Shown here: positions 1 to 12,300 of the stretch, one piece after another | How positions within the stretch are numbered: position 1 is the first letter of the stretch | How the letters are laid out: each line of letters starts with the position of its first letter | Assembly (NCBI GenBank): GCA_019914945.1 | Contig: CM034099.1 | Span: 2,046,001 to 2,110,000 of the forward strand | DNA length: 64,000 nt | From: Typha latifolia | Taxonomy: Eukaryota > Streptophyta > Magnoliopsida > Poales > Typhaceae | Reading direction: 5' to 3' | The notes under the pieces: generated by a model | The model's database searches: none | The model's input: the letters and a program-made list of their open reading frames with translations, nothing else | What the model was told of the DNA's origin: nothing | Position numbers and translations under genes: made by a program

Positions 1-2999
1 AGTATTATGACTTTACCTGTAGGGATCATGATGTGCTCTTCCAATTGAACGTGCCACCTCCCTTTCCTTTTCCCTTTCCATTTGAGAAGCTTTCCTTCTT
101 TCCTTGCGACTTAATTTTCTCTGCAAACTCTAGATGCATAAGATCCTCATTGAGAATAAGATTATCTAAGTAATGCTGCTAGAAACCTTACAATAGAAGG
201 ATCTCCTTTAATAACTTCCTTCTGTCGTCTCTCTTCCTCTTTGGCCTTTTTGTCCATATAGATGAGCCAGTTATATCTCTTGACACCAAATTCTTTTGCA
301 ATTATTTCCATTCCTTCATCATTACTGTCGTCACTGCTAAAGTATTTTTCATCAGCATCATCTTCGTCATCATCATCCTCATCGTCCGTATCCATATTCT
401 GGGATTCTGCACTAGCATCTTCTTTGTAGGAGAATCCCACCTGTGAGTACGAGCCCTTGCTTACTGGAGGCTGTGATGAATGTGATCTGTGTGGAGAAAA
501 TGAGAAAGCAAACATGACTTAATTGACAGAGTAGAAGTGCTACTGGTAATATGAATGCAACAGCATCTTCAAGTGTTTGCCAGTTAAACTGCCCATAATG
601 GGAAAACATAAGTGGGTTAGAATCATAGAAACAATCTTTTCAGAGATAGGAGGAAGGCTAACTATGTCTTGCCCTCTACTGACACTACATTTGTATATTG
701 GTTTTAAAATTATGAGCAGTTTAAGATGCAAACACTTGAAGATGTGGCAAGATGGCATCAAATGATGGTGCAAGATGCAATTTTCAATCATCATAGTAAG
801 TGATGAACAATTAGAAATCTGGAAGTGCCACTGTAAGGCCTCATCAAGCATGTGTCAAGGCAGTTAGAAAACTATAACAAACTATAATATGTCATTATTT
901 CGGGAACGCTCTTCAATAATATCCAACTGTTCGAAAAGGTTGCATATTTTACTATTCTTTATTCTAAGAGAAAATGGATGCTCTCCTCCATCCTGAACCA
1001 TACCTAGTTGGCCTGGCCTTCCAAGCACCAATTGTGTAAACCTTACAGACTGAAGGGCCCCCTTGAGTGGGGCTGTACTTTGTTTCTACCCATGAATTAA
1101 ACTAGTTTACAAACTATATATATTTCTTCTGAAAAAAAAAATGAACCAATAACCTAGTGGCCAGTTGTGATCTCTAACTAGGTCAACATCCTATCCAGTT
1201 CTATTTAATCTTTTGAGCATATAGATCCCACAAGTTAACAATTGTTACAATTCCTTGAGCTACTAGTTAAATACTTCAAGAACTTAAAACAATGGCAATT
1301 CAGAAGATATGACAATATAATTAATTAATTAACAATTATATCCGAACCTCAAAGGAAAAAAAATTACCCCTCAAATGTAAAGGGAATAGCAGTCTTTGCC
1401 TCCAACTCCTGGTGAACATGTTGCAAACCTTCTTCATCATTAACTGTATACAGACAAAGTTTAGACCATGAAAATAACTTAAACTTATTATCATATAAGA
1501 TAAGCAGAAAAGTTTCCTTGTTATAGGCTTTATGACCGAATAGGAACTGGAAACAAGAAGCGAAAATGATATTAAGATTATTATAAAAAAAAAACAAAAA
1601 GTACCGACATCCTCTGCGCCGATGCTTAATTAAATCCCGATAACGTTCAAAATTAACAAACTCCTCTAGCTCTTCTTCTTCCTCAGTCTTCTCATGAACT
1701 CGAAAAGGACGTGAACCAGAATCACGAATAAAATCCAGTAATGCACGACCATCAAATCTGCCAAGCAAGAAAACTAAATTTGTTTACTATTATCCTGGTT
1801 GATTTGTGATTATAATCCGAGCAGTTATTTAGGATTTCTGGTTGATAAATAATGCGATAGGGCTTACCTGTCAATCAAAATATCTTGCTTTCCATTCCAA
1901 GGTATCCTGAAATAGAAAAAATAAAGAAGCAATTATCCAACAAGAATTAAATATCTTGAATATTCAAAACTTGAGTATAGCATTTGAAATGAAGGCATGC
2001 ATATAGCATTTGAAATGAAGGCATGCATATAGCATTTGAAAATGCAGAAAAAATGCATTGCTTATTATCCCAATCTCAATAGCTGCTTTCTTACTTACAT
2101 ATATATACATATATATATATAAGGGATGTTTTACATGATAAATGGCCTAAAACAACAATTTAATATATATCAGCACATTGTAAATTTATGTTATCTGATT
2201 TTTCGAATCTTCTAGAATTTATTTCTAAACTTCTTAGCACTTTTTCCATTGGAAACCCAACATCATACAATAAATTGAGAATGCATAAACCCAACCAAAC
2301 ACAAAAGCAACATGGTGTTTCCACCAGAACCTTCTCCGCATTCTTCTGATCCACATGGCTCCGTCTTTGCTATTTTCTGTGCTAAGTTTCATGAATCAAT
2401 AGTTCTCTATTTAGTACTTACTCGTGCTAGTCCTTTGAAAGAAACAATGCTTTTACATGTTATTCTTATCCCACTTGCACCTAAACACAATACCTCCTGG
2501 CCCCATACCCCGCCTACAATGATCCAATCCATAATCCAAAATGAAACAACTCAATATTATGTCATTGAACACCCAATTTCCAGCTCAAGATCAAAACACA
2601 TCATATTACCTGATCAAAATGGAACCTAAATCGTAGTGAGGAAGAAAAGATAAGAAAATGAAAGACAACATCAAACAAAACCAATCTACATGCAAGAAAT
2701 ATAAACAACCAAACAATCAAAACAAAATCTATTAAACATCAAAGTAACTTCAAACATTATTGGATGATAGAGATGAATTAGAAGCAGAAAGAGATAACGT
2801 ACAGGCCCTGCTGGTCCTGGGTGGCCTGGTAGAGTCCATCGTCCCGGTGGACGCGGCATCTCGATCCCATGACCTGGAGCGACTGCTGCGGATTCCCGCG
2901 TCTCTTGGCGAGGAAGGCGGCGCGCCGCTGCGCCCGCTTCCTCGCCGCGTCCATCAGGTCATGGACCTTCCTCTCCGACCGCCGCGCCTCGTGCCACAT
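1..2999 (-). CDS. CLASRP: CLASRP/SWAP-type alternative splicing regulator (3' end beyond the window)
   Basis: Nuclear splicing regulator of the CLK4-associating SR-rich (CLASRP/SWAP N-terminal) family. Coding exons on the minus strand: 2803-2999, 1868-1906, 1609-1757, 1368-1443, 192-486 and 17-120; phases join without a break to give about 286 residues, and the gene runs on past position 1. The protein starts MWHEARRSERK, the hallmark N-terminus of the family, followed by IPWNGKQDILIDRFDGRALL (residues about 66-85). An acidic stretch rich in D/E (about residues 185-200) precedes a KKAKEEERRQKE helix and a basic exon with RKLSRKERRK and HHDPYR. The RS-rich C-terminal half expected for the family would lie outside the window. 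The start at 2999 is fixed by the family's MWHEAR motif. The donor after exon 3 (GTCGGT) is weak but is the only one that keeps frame. Confidence 0.88.
1974..2045. repeat. 26-bp tandem repeat in a CLASRP-like intron
   Basis: A unit of about 26 bp (core catttgaaatgaaggcatgc) occurs twice head-to-tail and a third time partially, between coding exons at 1868-1906 and 2803-2999. No coding or regulatory role is visible. Confidence 0.75.
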
Positions 3000-3057
3000 C
3001 CCTATAACTCTCCTCTTCGATCCCTCTCTTCCTCCTCCTGTCTCGTGGGGATCGCAG

Positions 3058-3260
3058 CGTAGAAACCCTAACCCGTAGACGTCCAGACGGATGAGCGAGC
3101 TCGCGGAATAATTAGCGAAACAGAGGAGAAATCGGTTTTATCGTTCTAGGCGTGGTCGGTCTTCTTTCCTTGGTTGTATGGTAGGCTGTTAGTAATGGGC
3201 CGTTGGGTTGAACGCAAGGCCTTCGAAAAGATAAAATGTAGGCCATAGTTGGCCCATTAA
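3058..3260 (-). promoter_or_regulatory. CLASRP-like leader/promoter with telo-box and site II-like elements
   Basis: Upstream of the minus-strand ATG (2999) there is a telo-box (AAACCCTAA at 3063-3071, plus-strand reading) and two TGGGCC/GGCCCA motifs (3196-3201 and 3251-3256). Telo-box plus site II combinations are typical of plant housekeeping genes for RNA processing and translation. Assignment as promoter is by position and motif only. Confidence 0.5.
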
Positions 3261-3940
3261 TGATGTATTTTAGATCGGAAGTGACTTTCTTGGCAGAATT
3301 GAGTTCAAAAAGTCACGACTTCCATAAACAAACCTCCATATACACTTATAACTGATAAGAAAGTAGCAATCAAGTATCGACCCCTCTGTCGCATGAATAG
3401 TGTTGAGTTTCTTAATACGTCCAATATAATGTTGTCAAAATAGGTAGATTTATTAACAAAAGAAAAGAATATATAAAGTTACTAGGACTGCCTCGTCCAA
3501 GGACAATCGTAAACATCGCATAGGATGGGAGCGACAAAATCTTATCAACATACGATCTAGTTTTTAAAACAATTATGCACATAGGTCCTTATCAAATCTG
3601 AATCATATCCACAAGTCACTAAGAAGAGAGGAAGAAAAATCCGGAAGAAAATAAAATATCCAGACAGTGAAATATCTAAGCTCAAATTGCTCAACTTCTT
3701 TTTTTTTTTTTTTTTTTTTTGGAGCTAAAAAATAATTGTCGTACCCGTGGCTGAAACCACTTGCTCATCCCAAGCGGACAAGAATCTATGGGCGAAAAAC
3801 CGATCGTCCACAGGTTTATCCGGTACGCTTGGCAACTCTTTGTTGTCGGATGCCAGCTGGCTGAATGTACGAAATCCCAACAAGTAGACCTGCAGACGAT
3901 CTTCTGGAGGCTAGGCCTGGAAGCTCTGATCTTTTTGGGG
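3261..3940. other. Intergenic region between the CLASRP-like and COR27-like genes
   Basis: About 0.7 kb of A/T-rich DNA between two divergent genes. It contains a 22-nt T tract near 3699-3720 and one evening-element core (AATATCT at 3671-3677). No convincing reading frame is present. Confidence 0.6.
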
Positions 3941-4080
3941 CCTCAAAAATATCTGGCCAAGATATTATTCGTAATGCCACGTGTCAGTTTATCGACCATG
4001 TCGCCACGTGTAAAAGCGATGCCACGATGGATAAAGCTCCGTCCCAAAATACCCTTTTCTTCTCTCATCGACCTTTCGCT

Positions 4081-4140
<60 letters not shown>
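3941..4140 (+). promoter_or_regulatory. Evening element, two G-boxes and (CT)n tract upstream of the COR27/28-like gene
   Basis: A full evening element AAAATATCT lies at 3946-3954, with a reverse-strand AATATCT core at 3960-3966. Two G-boxes in GCCACGTGT context follow, with CACGTG at 3978-3983 and 4005-4010. A pure (CT)n run fills 4087-4137, ending about 90 bp before the ATG. In Arabidopsis, COR27/COR28 are clock-, cold- and light-regulated, and evening elements and G-box binding factors (CCA1/LHY, PIF, HY5 classes) act on them. The motif set here therefore fits the predicted gene. Motifs are read directly; their use is inferred. Confidence 0.7.
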
Positions 4141-4226
4141 ATTTTCTGGGGTTTGCTTGCGAAGGCCGTGCAATCGAGACCATCCTTTTTGTGGAGCATC
4201 GATAGATTTGTTTCTCGGAAGGAGAA

Positions 4227-7200
4227 ATGGAGGACGGCTCACTAGATCGGCCGATGAAATCCGAAATCGGTGGGATCGAGGATGAGGTAATGGTTGATTC
4301 TTATTTCCTTCTTAAAATTGTCGCCTTTTCTATTAAGTTTCTTGAAAGAAGAAATTTTGGTGGATATAGCGTCTGAATTAATGTTTGGCTCAATTATATG
4401 TGCAGTTGAATGCTTGGTCAGAAGGGGTAAAGTTAGGTTTTGTTCGAAATGTGTTTTTATTTTTATTTATTTTATTTTTTGCTTTAGTGTTGGATATGTA
4501 AGTTTTTGATGATTACGGTTCAGGTTCGTCGTTATGATTTAATTTACTTATACAAGATGCGAAATGACTCGTTTAGCTCCAATAGATCTTGGTATGCTGT
4601 TTTATTGCGATTTGCTATACAACGTCTGACTGGAACTTGTATTTTTCATTGTCCGAAAGAATTTCTGCATGAGATTGAGTCCTGATCTAGAAGGGTTGAC
4701 CTTTTCGCCAAAGGCAAAAGTGGAGTTGTTTATAAAAAGAAAATAATTAAAGGGTACACTTTTGCTTAGAATACTTGAGCATATGAAGATGCAACATGGC
4801 ATACAAGTACGTGTAAAATTAAATATGGGATCAAATGCTTTTCCTTTTAGTCTGAAAACCCTTTAGTTCCGTGACTTATTTAGAGGAGAATTAAGGTGCT
4901 GTTTGGTTGGCGATTTTAATTTGATAAGAAAAGTTTTCAGCAGTAGTCAGGATGGGGAAATTATTGTATGGATGGATTTGAATGAAAATGGGATGGAGTT
5001 TGGTTATAATATGTAACAATTATCTTAGCGCACCTTCCTAGCTTACTCCCTGTTCCTAAGGGCTTCTTATAAAGCAGGAACTTTTTTCATTCATTATTCT
5101 GAACTTTGCCATTTTTTCTTTTTTTAAGTGAAAAAAAGTATTACAACCCTTGCCGTCCACCGCTTTTTGATTTCTCACTTCATCTGTCATCCAAATTATC
5201 ATGAAGTTATCTGTCCTTTTACCAGGGCAATCAGGTGTTAGATTCTATCCCGAATAGATGGACGGATGAGAAGCATATGCTTTATCTTAGTTCAATGGAA
5301 GCATCATTTGTTAATCAATTATACAACAGTGAGCACCACTCGAAGGATTTGCTTGGTTGGTCACCCAAAACACAAAAGCTCACAAATTTACCCAGATCAG
5401 ATGGCAATCACTTGTTACAGGTATTAGTAGTTCTTTCTCCTTTTCAGATTTTTTTTTTGGCTGCATTAACTGTTATGTAGAACCTTTTCATTTGTTTCAT
5501 TAATATAACTGTATGGTTTGCAGTTTAAGGTCTTGCGTAAGGGCTGTTGGGAGAATCTTAAGTTTGAGAGGGCTAAGACTCGAGTAGATAATGGAAATGA
5601 AAGTCATCCTCTACATGCAAATCCATGGATTCAGCACTTCAGGTACAAAAATGCAAAAAACCACCAAGTGGATGATTTTGAGTCAGATTCTCAATCAATC
5701 CGAAGAGAAGGTCAGCAGCATGGAAAGGAAACAAAATGTTCGACAGAGCTTCCAACTTGCCATCACACAAATCATCAAGATCTTATTGACAGAAGTACAG
5801 GTACCTTTGCTAATTTGATTCTCTGCTCTTTGGTCCCTTAATCATTCTTCGTAATGACTTCTGTTTCATCTTTTCCTTTACCTCTTCAAGAGTTTTCTTT
5901 TCTTTTCTTTTCTTTCTCTTTTTTTTTCTCTCTTTTGGACAATGGACATTATTTACTTTATATTTGATATCTTGTACTTTGATAACATATGCCTTGTGCA
6001 GCTACTAGGTTGATTGCATGTTAAGCTAGCAGGAAAAACTAAGATATTGAAGGACTTGCCACTATAAGTCTATAACCAATCTGGATCGATGCATAATGTA
6101 GTTTGGAATTTGAGAAGCTTACTGATTACTGAAAGCTTACTTGTACCACATGTGTGTTCCCTGCAAACTTCTTTTGCTACTTTGAGAACCACTAATATAC
6201 TTATTCCCAAATGGGAAAAGTCGTGGATAGTTTCTTACATATTACTCTTATTTTAGTTCTAGGAGGAATGAGTGGATATGAAGGTTACTGCATCTAGTAA
6301 TGTGTTAATGGCTGTAATTCTAGACACCAATTGTGACAAAGTCACAAAGGAATTCATGGTATGTCATTGGATTCTTCCAGTTATTGTGTTGTGATGTTGT
6401 CTTTCCATGCATGCATATCCCATTCTTTAAAATTGATTTTCCTATGACCATAGGACATGTCATAATTATCCAGATTCTTAATTCTTTACCAGTTTTGGTT
6501 TGGGTTATGTGCAGACTATAGAACAATTTGAAAGTTAGTATTAAGGATGTTGATTAATTGAACCTCATTTTTTTTCATGTGAAGTTTGAATATCCAATTG
6601 AAATACTGCACTTTAGACAGGTGGATATTTCATCTGGTTCATCTGTCAATCTTGATTTGGATGGAATAGAATGAACGGTATGTGTGTGCACCTATTAGGG
6701 AGCCTCTTGCGGTCAGAAATCAATCTTCTCAACTATTATCTGGAATCCAAATGCAGTGGCAATATGGCTTCCCATGCAGAGGAGGCGCCCGCATCATGAC
6801 ATCATCCAAGTTTTTTCAAAACCATATAGGGTCATTTAGATCACAATCGGAAGACTTGAAAAGTATTATGGCCAGTAACAAGTATTAATGCTATGAAAGT
6901 CGATATAAAGCTCATTGCAAAATCAAAATCAGGAAAGGGATGCTTGCTATAATGTATAAAGTCTATTTTTTGGTGGAGTTACCTTCCATGTGTATTTTAG
7001 GAGCAGACAGTGTGGGAAGAAGTTCCTCAGAAAGACAATAACTTTTGATGTTGAGTCATATTAAGGCACAAATAAGCCAGGGAGGCAAATGAAGACAATT
7101 CCACAAATTTCTATTGATTCTAAAAATTTCTAGTCAGTAAATTTAGTTTGTGCAAATGGTTCATCATTTGGTGAAAGATAAGAAGTTAATAGTGGAAGCA

Positions 7201-7815
7201 GAAGATAAAAGTATCAATCATGTTTTATGCACATGCAGTAGTTGTGTTGATGAGGTAAAGTTCCACCAGGCAAATTGTTGAGACTAAGCTTGATCACATT
7301 AATCTCAAAGGTTACTAGTTATGATCAAAATTATGCAGTAAATTCTGTAAGATAATTTGCACCTTAGTCTTTGTTTATTTGTGAGCTTCACATCCACTTG
7401 AAAATTTGAAATAAAGGATGGTAGGAGGTTTGTGTTTTTATTTGAGCATTTTCATTCTATTCTGAGACAGATGGCCAGAGAATTAAAGAGTATAACTTGT
7501 CTTTTTCAGAGGTATCAGATCAGAATTTTGTTGATGAGGTGGTAGGAGGGGCAGAATCAAGTAGAACAAGCAGGAAAAAGAGATCGAGAAAACCTGTTGC
7601 TAATTTGCTTAATGATCAAGTGAGCAATGGGTTATTCTTTAAATTTCCTCTTTTGCATAACAAATTGTATAGATGAATGCAGTTACTTTTCCTTGTCAGA
7701 AAATTTCACTAGCACTGACCCCATGGATTCTTATCAGGTTGTTCCCTCTGGAAAATCTCTTTCAGCACCAGATTCTCGTGAGGATCGTGATTGCCTAAGA
7801 GGAAAAGACACATAA
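4227..7815 (+). CDS. COR27: COR27/COR28-like cold- and clock-regulated protein
   Basis: Small nuclear regulator of the COR27/COR28 family, which links the circadian clock, light signalling and freezing tolerance in Arabidopsis. Exons: 4227-4286, 5226-5420, 5524-5800, 7510-7619, 7738-7815; phases join cleanly to give 239 residues, close to the family length. Family blocks are present in order: RWTDEKHMLYLSSMEASFVN near residues 28-47, GCWENLKFERAK, NPWIQHFRYK, a basic SRKKRSRKPVANLLNDQ segment (likely nuclear localisation) and a final VVPSGKS block. No catalytic domain is expected. The intron at 5801-7509 is unusually long (1.7 kb). The ATG at 4227 opens MEDGS and is the first in-frame codon after the CT-rich leader. 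Assignment rests on remembered family motifs. Confidence 0.85.
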
Positions 7816-8163
7816 AGATGGCAACACTACAGAGATTACAACTTTCCTTCGGACCTTAGAACATAAGCTTCATTTTTCAAAGACCAGCAGCCAAACAATT
7901 GACTGCTGTAGTGTGATCATGCACTAGTAAATTCAAGTTAGCGAAGCATCTGATTTCCGATATGGGGTGCATCTAAGGATACGAAGGTGTCAAACTGTGG
8001 TAAAGAGTGGAGTAAATAGGAAAACCTCATTTGGTAGTAATACATCACTCTTACTTATACTGTCACAGAAGCTTAGAATTGTATTCTATAGATGTATTGA
8101 GAGGAATGCAAGGCAACTTCCATTGCTATACTATTTACTGTTTATAAATGCCTGTTCCTAAAA

Positions 8164-8470
8164 AAGGTGTTTGAGCAGTGTTCCGCCGAAGCTGTGAAAT
8201 CAGTACAAGAAGCTTACAATTATCTTCTATATGGTCTTGTATGATTTGAGATTAGGTTCCGAACTCGATTAGTTAGTCTTTTTTTTTTAGTCTTGATTTT
8301 TTTAAAAATTACTTGATTAGATAAAAAAAAATATTTGGTTGCTAAACCAGATTAGAGGTATTTCTCTAAACTCAGAGCAAATAAGGTCTCATGTATTGTT
8401 TAATGCTTCATTAGATAAATGTCAGTTTCCAAGTAAGGTGTTTGAGCAGTGTTGCACGGAAGCTGTGAAA
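8164..8470 (+). repeat. Duplicated coding-like segment, 271-bp spacing
   Basis: The 36-bp segment at 8164-8199 recurs at 8435-8470 with few changes. Both copies can be read as KVFEQC(S/C)(A/T)EAVK; the first stays open for about 27 codons (KVFEQCSAEAVKSVQEAYNY and on) before a stop. This looks like a remnant of an exon duplicated in tandem, but I do not recognise the parent gene, and no start or splice structure supports expression. Confidence 0.45.
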
Positions 8471-8500
8471 GTTTTATTTCTATTGGCAATTATGCAATGT

Positions 8501-8611
8501 ATGCTGGTGAGAAGGATAAGATTCTTTTTAACTCATGATGCTGGTGAGAAGGATTAGATTCTTTTTAACTCATGATGCTGGTGAGAAGGATTAGATTGTT
8601 TTTACTTACTG
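8501..8611. repeat. 37-bp tandem repeat, three units
   Basis: The unit beginning atgctggtgagaaggat starts at 8501, 8538 and 8575, giving an exact 37-bp period over three near-identical copies (one base change in the first unit, a further change late in the third). It lies in non-coding DNA directly after the duplicated segment. Confidence 0.85.
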
Positions 8612-9258
8612 CATGTCAGGCAAGACGGCATTTGCTCAAAAAAATAATCTTCATAAGTTTTTAAATAATAAAATTAGACTATCGCTATAGTCGTCGTGTA
8701 TATAAATGTATTCACATCTAATATTAAAATATATATGCACTCAGCTTTTAAAATTCCAACCTTACAATTATCAAAATTGTAAAAGGTTTTTTTAATGTTA
8801 AGGTCCTGAGGCAAGACAATCATTAAAACGTAGATAATTAGCAATTCAATTCTATTTTAATCAGCAGTTAGCTCTGTTTCTGACATCCTTCTAATTAGCT
8901 AAAGTTAATAAAAAAAAACTAGATTTATAGTTTCCTTTTGTAGTTTTAGTTTTTGCCAAACAATTCCTATAACTTTGTTTTTAAAAAGAATAACTTATAT
9001 AGTTAATTGTTTGGTTGCATACTAGTAAAAATGGTTAAAGAACAGTTAAATAGATCATTTGAAAATCACGAGTTGCATGAGTCTTCCTTTAATTATCTTG
9101 TGCAAACATATAATTAATTATTTTAAAAACAAAATAGCGAATTATATGATATTATTAAAGCATGATATCAGTTAATTGGTTGATTAGACGCATCGAGAAT
9201 TCCCCGGCGGCCTTCTTGTATAAGCCGGCGACGAGACAGCTGGAATCGCCGACTTCAG

Positions 9259-9265
9259 TATAAAA
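9259..9265 (+). promoter_or_regulatory. TATA box of the fucosyltransferase gene
   Basis: TATAAAA about 80 bp upstream of the ATG at 9345. Spacing fits a transcription start near 9290 and a leader of about 55 nt. Confidence 0.5.
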
Positions 9266-9344
9266 CTGTGATCCTTTTTCTCCCCGAAGAAAATATCAGA
9301 AGCAGCGGGCCTACCGCTCTCATCGAAGTAAAGCGGAGAGAAAG

Positions 9345-12300
9345 ATGGGAGTTCCGTGGACGAGCCGAAGACGGCGATGGCCAAGCCCGGTGCCCATCTT
9401 TGTAGCCTTCGTCGTGGTCGCGGAGATCGCTTTCCTCGGCCGGCTCGACATGGCCAAGAACGCCGCCATGGTCCACCATTGGACCACTTCCTTCTATTTC
9501 CCTTCCTTATCCAACTCCTCCTCGCCTCTGTCCTTTTCCGAATCCCTCGCCACCAGCGAAGACGACGAGTTCCGTAGATGCGAGATGTTCTTGGAGAGGG
9601 AGGATAATATCCAGTACACCCGTGATTTTGGAGTCGATCCTGTTTTGGTCTCCGGCGCCGAACAGAAGGTTTGGATTCTGTGTAATCTCCGTTGTCTTGT
9701 TGGAAAGATTCAAACTCTCCAATCTTTTCGACTACTTTTCCAGTTAGGTGTTATATGGAGATTGGTCAAAGGGGAGAATTTTTGTCGTGAGGAAGATTGG
9801 CCTATAGTACTGTTATAGCAATTAGCTGCATTGATAAATTATGTGCACATTCAATTCAATGATAATTTTGCTCTTTGAGTTTCTTTGACTTTCCAAAATT
9901 ACATCTATCTTTGGTTTTGTTATCTCGTCTAAACTAGGAAACCACATTGATCTTTTATTGCCTATTATGGCTAGATAGTCATCCAGTTGGCGTCGAAATT
10001 TCACACTTTAATTTGTTAACAGATCAATCGGACATAGCTTTGTAGGATTTCTTGGCATAGTTCAGTGTTTCTTGGGATTTACCATTTCATGTCTACTAGA
10101 TGTCTCAACATGTTTACACTAAGGCATACCTTATACCATCAGAAGATGCAGTTAGATGCTTTAATATACAAAGAAATCTATTTCTTCAACAAAAAAAAAA
10201 AAGGTTATTTAATTATTCTACCTATGTTATATATAACTTTTTGTTTCTAATTCATTTTCAGGATTGGAGTTCCTGCTCTGTTGGCTGTAAATTTGCATAT
10301 GGAGCAAACAAGATGCCTGATGCCACATTTAACCTTCCTCAGCATCCTAAAACAGCTAGAATACATCGTTCGATGGAATCATCAGAATACTATCTAGAGA
10401 ACAAAGTTGATGTAGCACGACGGTGGGTAAGCACACTTCATAGTTCTGTAGCCTCTCTTTTTGCTATAAGAACTAAGAAGAATCAGTTCTTTTATCATCA
10501 TAAACATTAGAAGTGAGTTCTTTAGAGTTGAGTTCCAACTCCAAAGAACTTTACATGTAGCTTATAGAGTTCTTTATTTGATTTTAATCTGTTGGTGATA
10601 CTGCTGGTGTATTCATTCTTTTATCATCATAAACATTAGGTTTCCATTTCTGTTGGGAAGCTAGAAATTCCATTGCCATTTGTCAAGAAGCACATAATAT
10701 TATGACAGATGATACATTTGTGTAAAACAGCTGTCTTATATGGTCATACATTTTGGAGTCCAGATATAGGTTTTAAAATCTAACTTATTCCCATTGGCAC
10801 TTCCAACTTTCTTTATATTTTATTCCAACTATGATAGCTATCTCTATGTGAATACTCAATGGAAAGAATTGTTATTAACGTTGTGACCATGTTCTCAGTT
10901 TGTAAAGCTCTGTTAATGCTAAGTTTTGAATAAATGATATCATAACTGAGTTTGCCATGAATTACTTGTTTCTATTATGCTTGCTGATCCTTCTTAAGTT
11001 TCACTTACTAATTGTGTTAGATTTTGGGCGTAATGGATGCATGCAATTGACTTTCTTATCCTTTGCCAAACATAGATACACTTGTACAGTGCTTTAGTTC
11101 TCAATTGAAAATTAACTTTTCTACCCTTTTTTTCCTTTTTCTCTTTTATTATTTTTTATTTTTTATTTTTTGTGATCTGTTGTAGGAGAGGTTACAACAT
11201 CATAATGACCACTAGTCTTTCCTCAGACGTTCCAGTTGGCTACTTTTCATGGGCCGAGTATGACATCATGGCACCTTTGCATCCAAAGACTGAAGTTGCC
11301 CTTGCTGCTGCCTTCATTTCTAATTGTGGTGCACGTAACTTCCGCTTACAGGCTCTTGAAATGCTTGAAAAATTGGATATCAAAATAGATTCTTATGGAA
11401 GTTGTCACCGAACCCGTGAGGGGAGAGGTACCTGCAAAATGCTTATCATTTATCAGATGATTTCTCTTATATTTATCTGTAGCAAATGTAATGCCACCAA
11501 CATTCTTATACAATTTTATAGTTGCATATAGCTACATCCTTTTTTTCATATAATAGAACCATTTTGTTTTCTAAAATGTTTGTTTGTCGTAAATCTAAAT
11601 GAAAATTAGACAATATATGATGAGGATCTTGATAAATCCTTCCAAACATCTTCTGTTTTTTTTATCTATTTCAGCCAAATATTACTATCCTGTCTATCAA
11701 ATAAAATGCTGACATGAGAATAAAATGAAGGATAATGACCACTGACATGCATTCAAGCATTTAATTTCATATGAGTTTACCAGAAGTGATGTTAATAGTT
11801 ATATTTGTTTCCAAAAGCATCATATGTGGCAATTTAACTATCACAGTGGACAAAGTGACAACACTAAGGCGCTACAAATTCAGCTTGGCTTTTGAAAATT
11901 CCAATGAAGAGGATTATGTTACCGAAAAGTTCTTTCAATCCCTTGTTGCAGGTATGCACAATAAAAATTTTATGCTATCTTATCGAAGTTGTATGATGAT
12001 CTTTTGAGTGGTTGTTGGGTGGATATCTTATCAGTGTGTTTATATGATAGATGGACACAAAATTGTTGGAACTATGCTGCTGTTGTTGTGACAACAAATT
12101 GGTTATCTAGTCTTGTCATACAAGTCTTAGTAGTTGATCCATTATTTTCTTTCTTGGCTTGATGCCCTCTTTTGGTCTTTAAATTGTTAAACAGTTACAT
12201 ACAATTTGATTGACTTCTCTCCTTTTTCTGTTTTCAATTCTAATAAATTGTTTTGCATGCATTCTTTTATTTTTCTAATAGAGCCACATACAAAGTAGTG

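Larger units (their letters stand above)
7816..9258. other. 3' region of the COR27-like gene and intergenic DNA
   Basis: A/T-rich DNA. The first part is probably 3' UTR. It holds two diverged copies of a coding-looking segment (8164-8199 and 8435-8470) and a 37-bp tandem repeat (8501-8611), listed separately. No complete gene is visible from 8620 to 9258. Confidence 0.55.
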
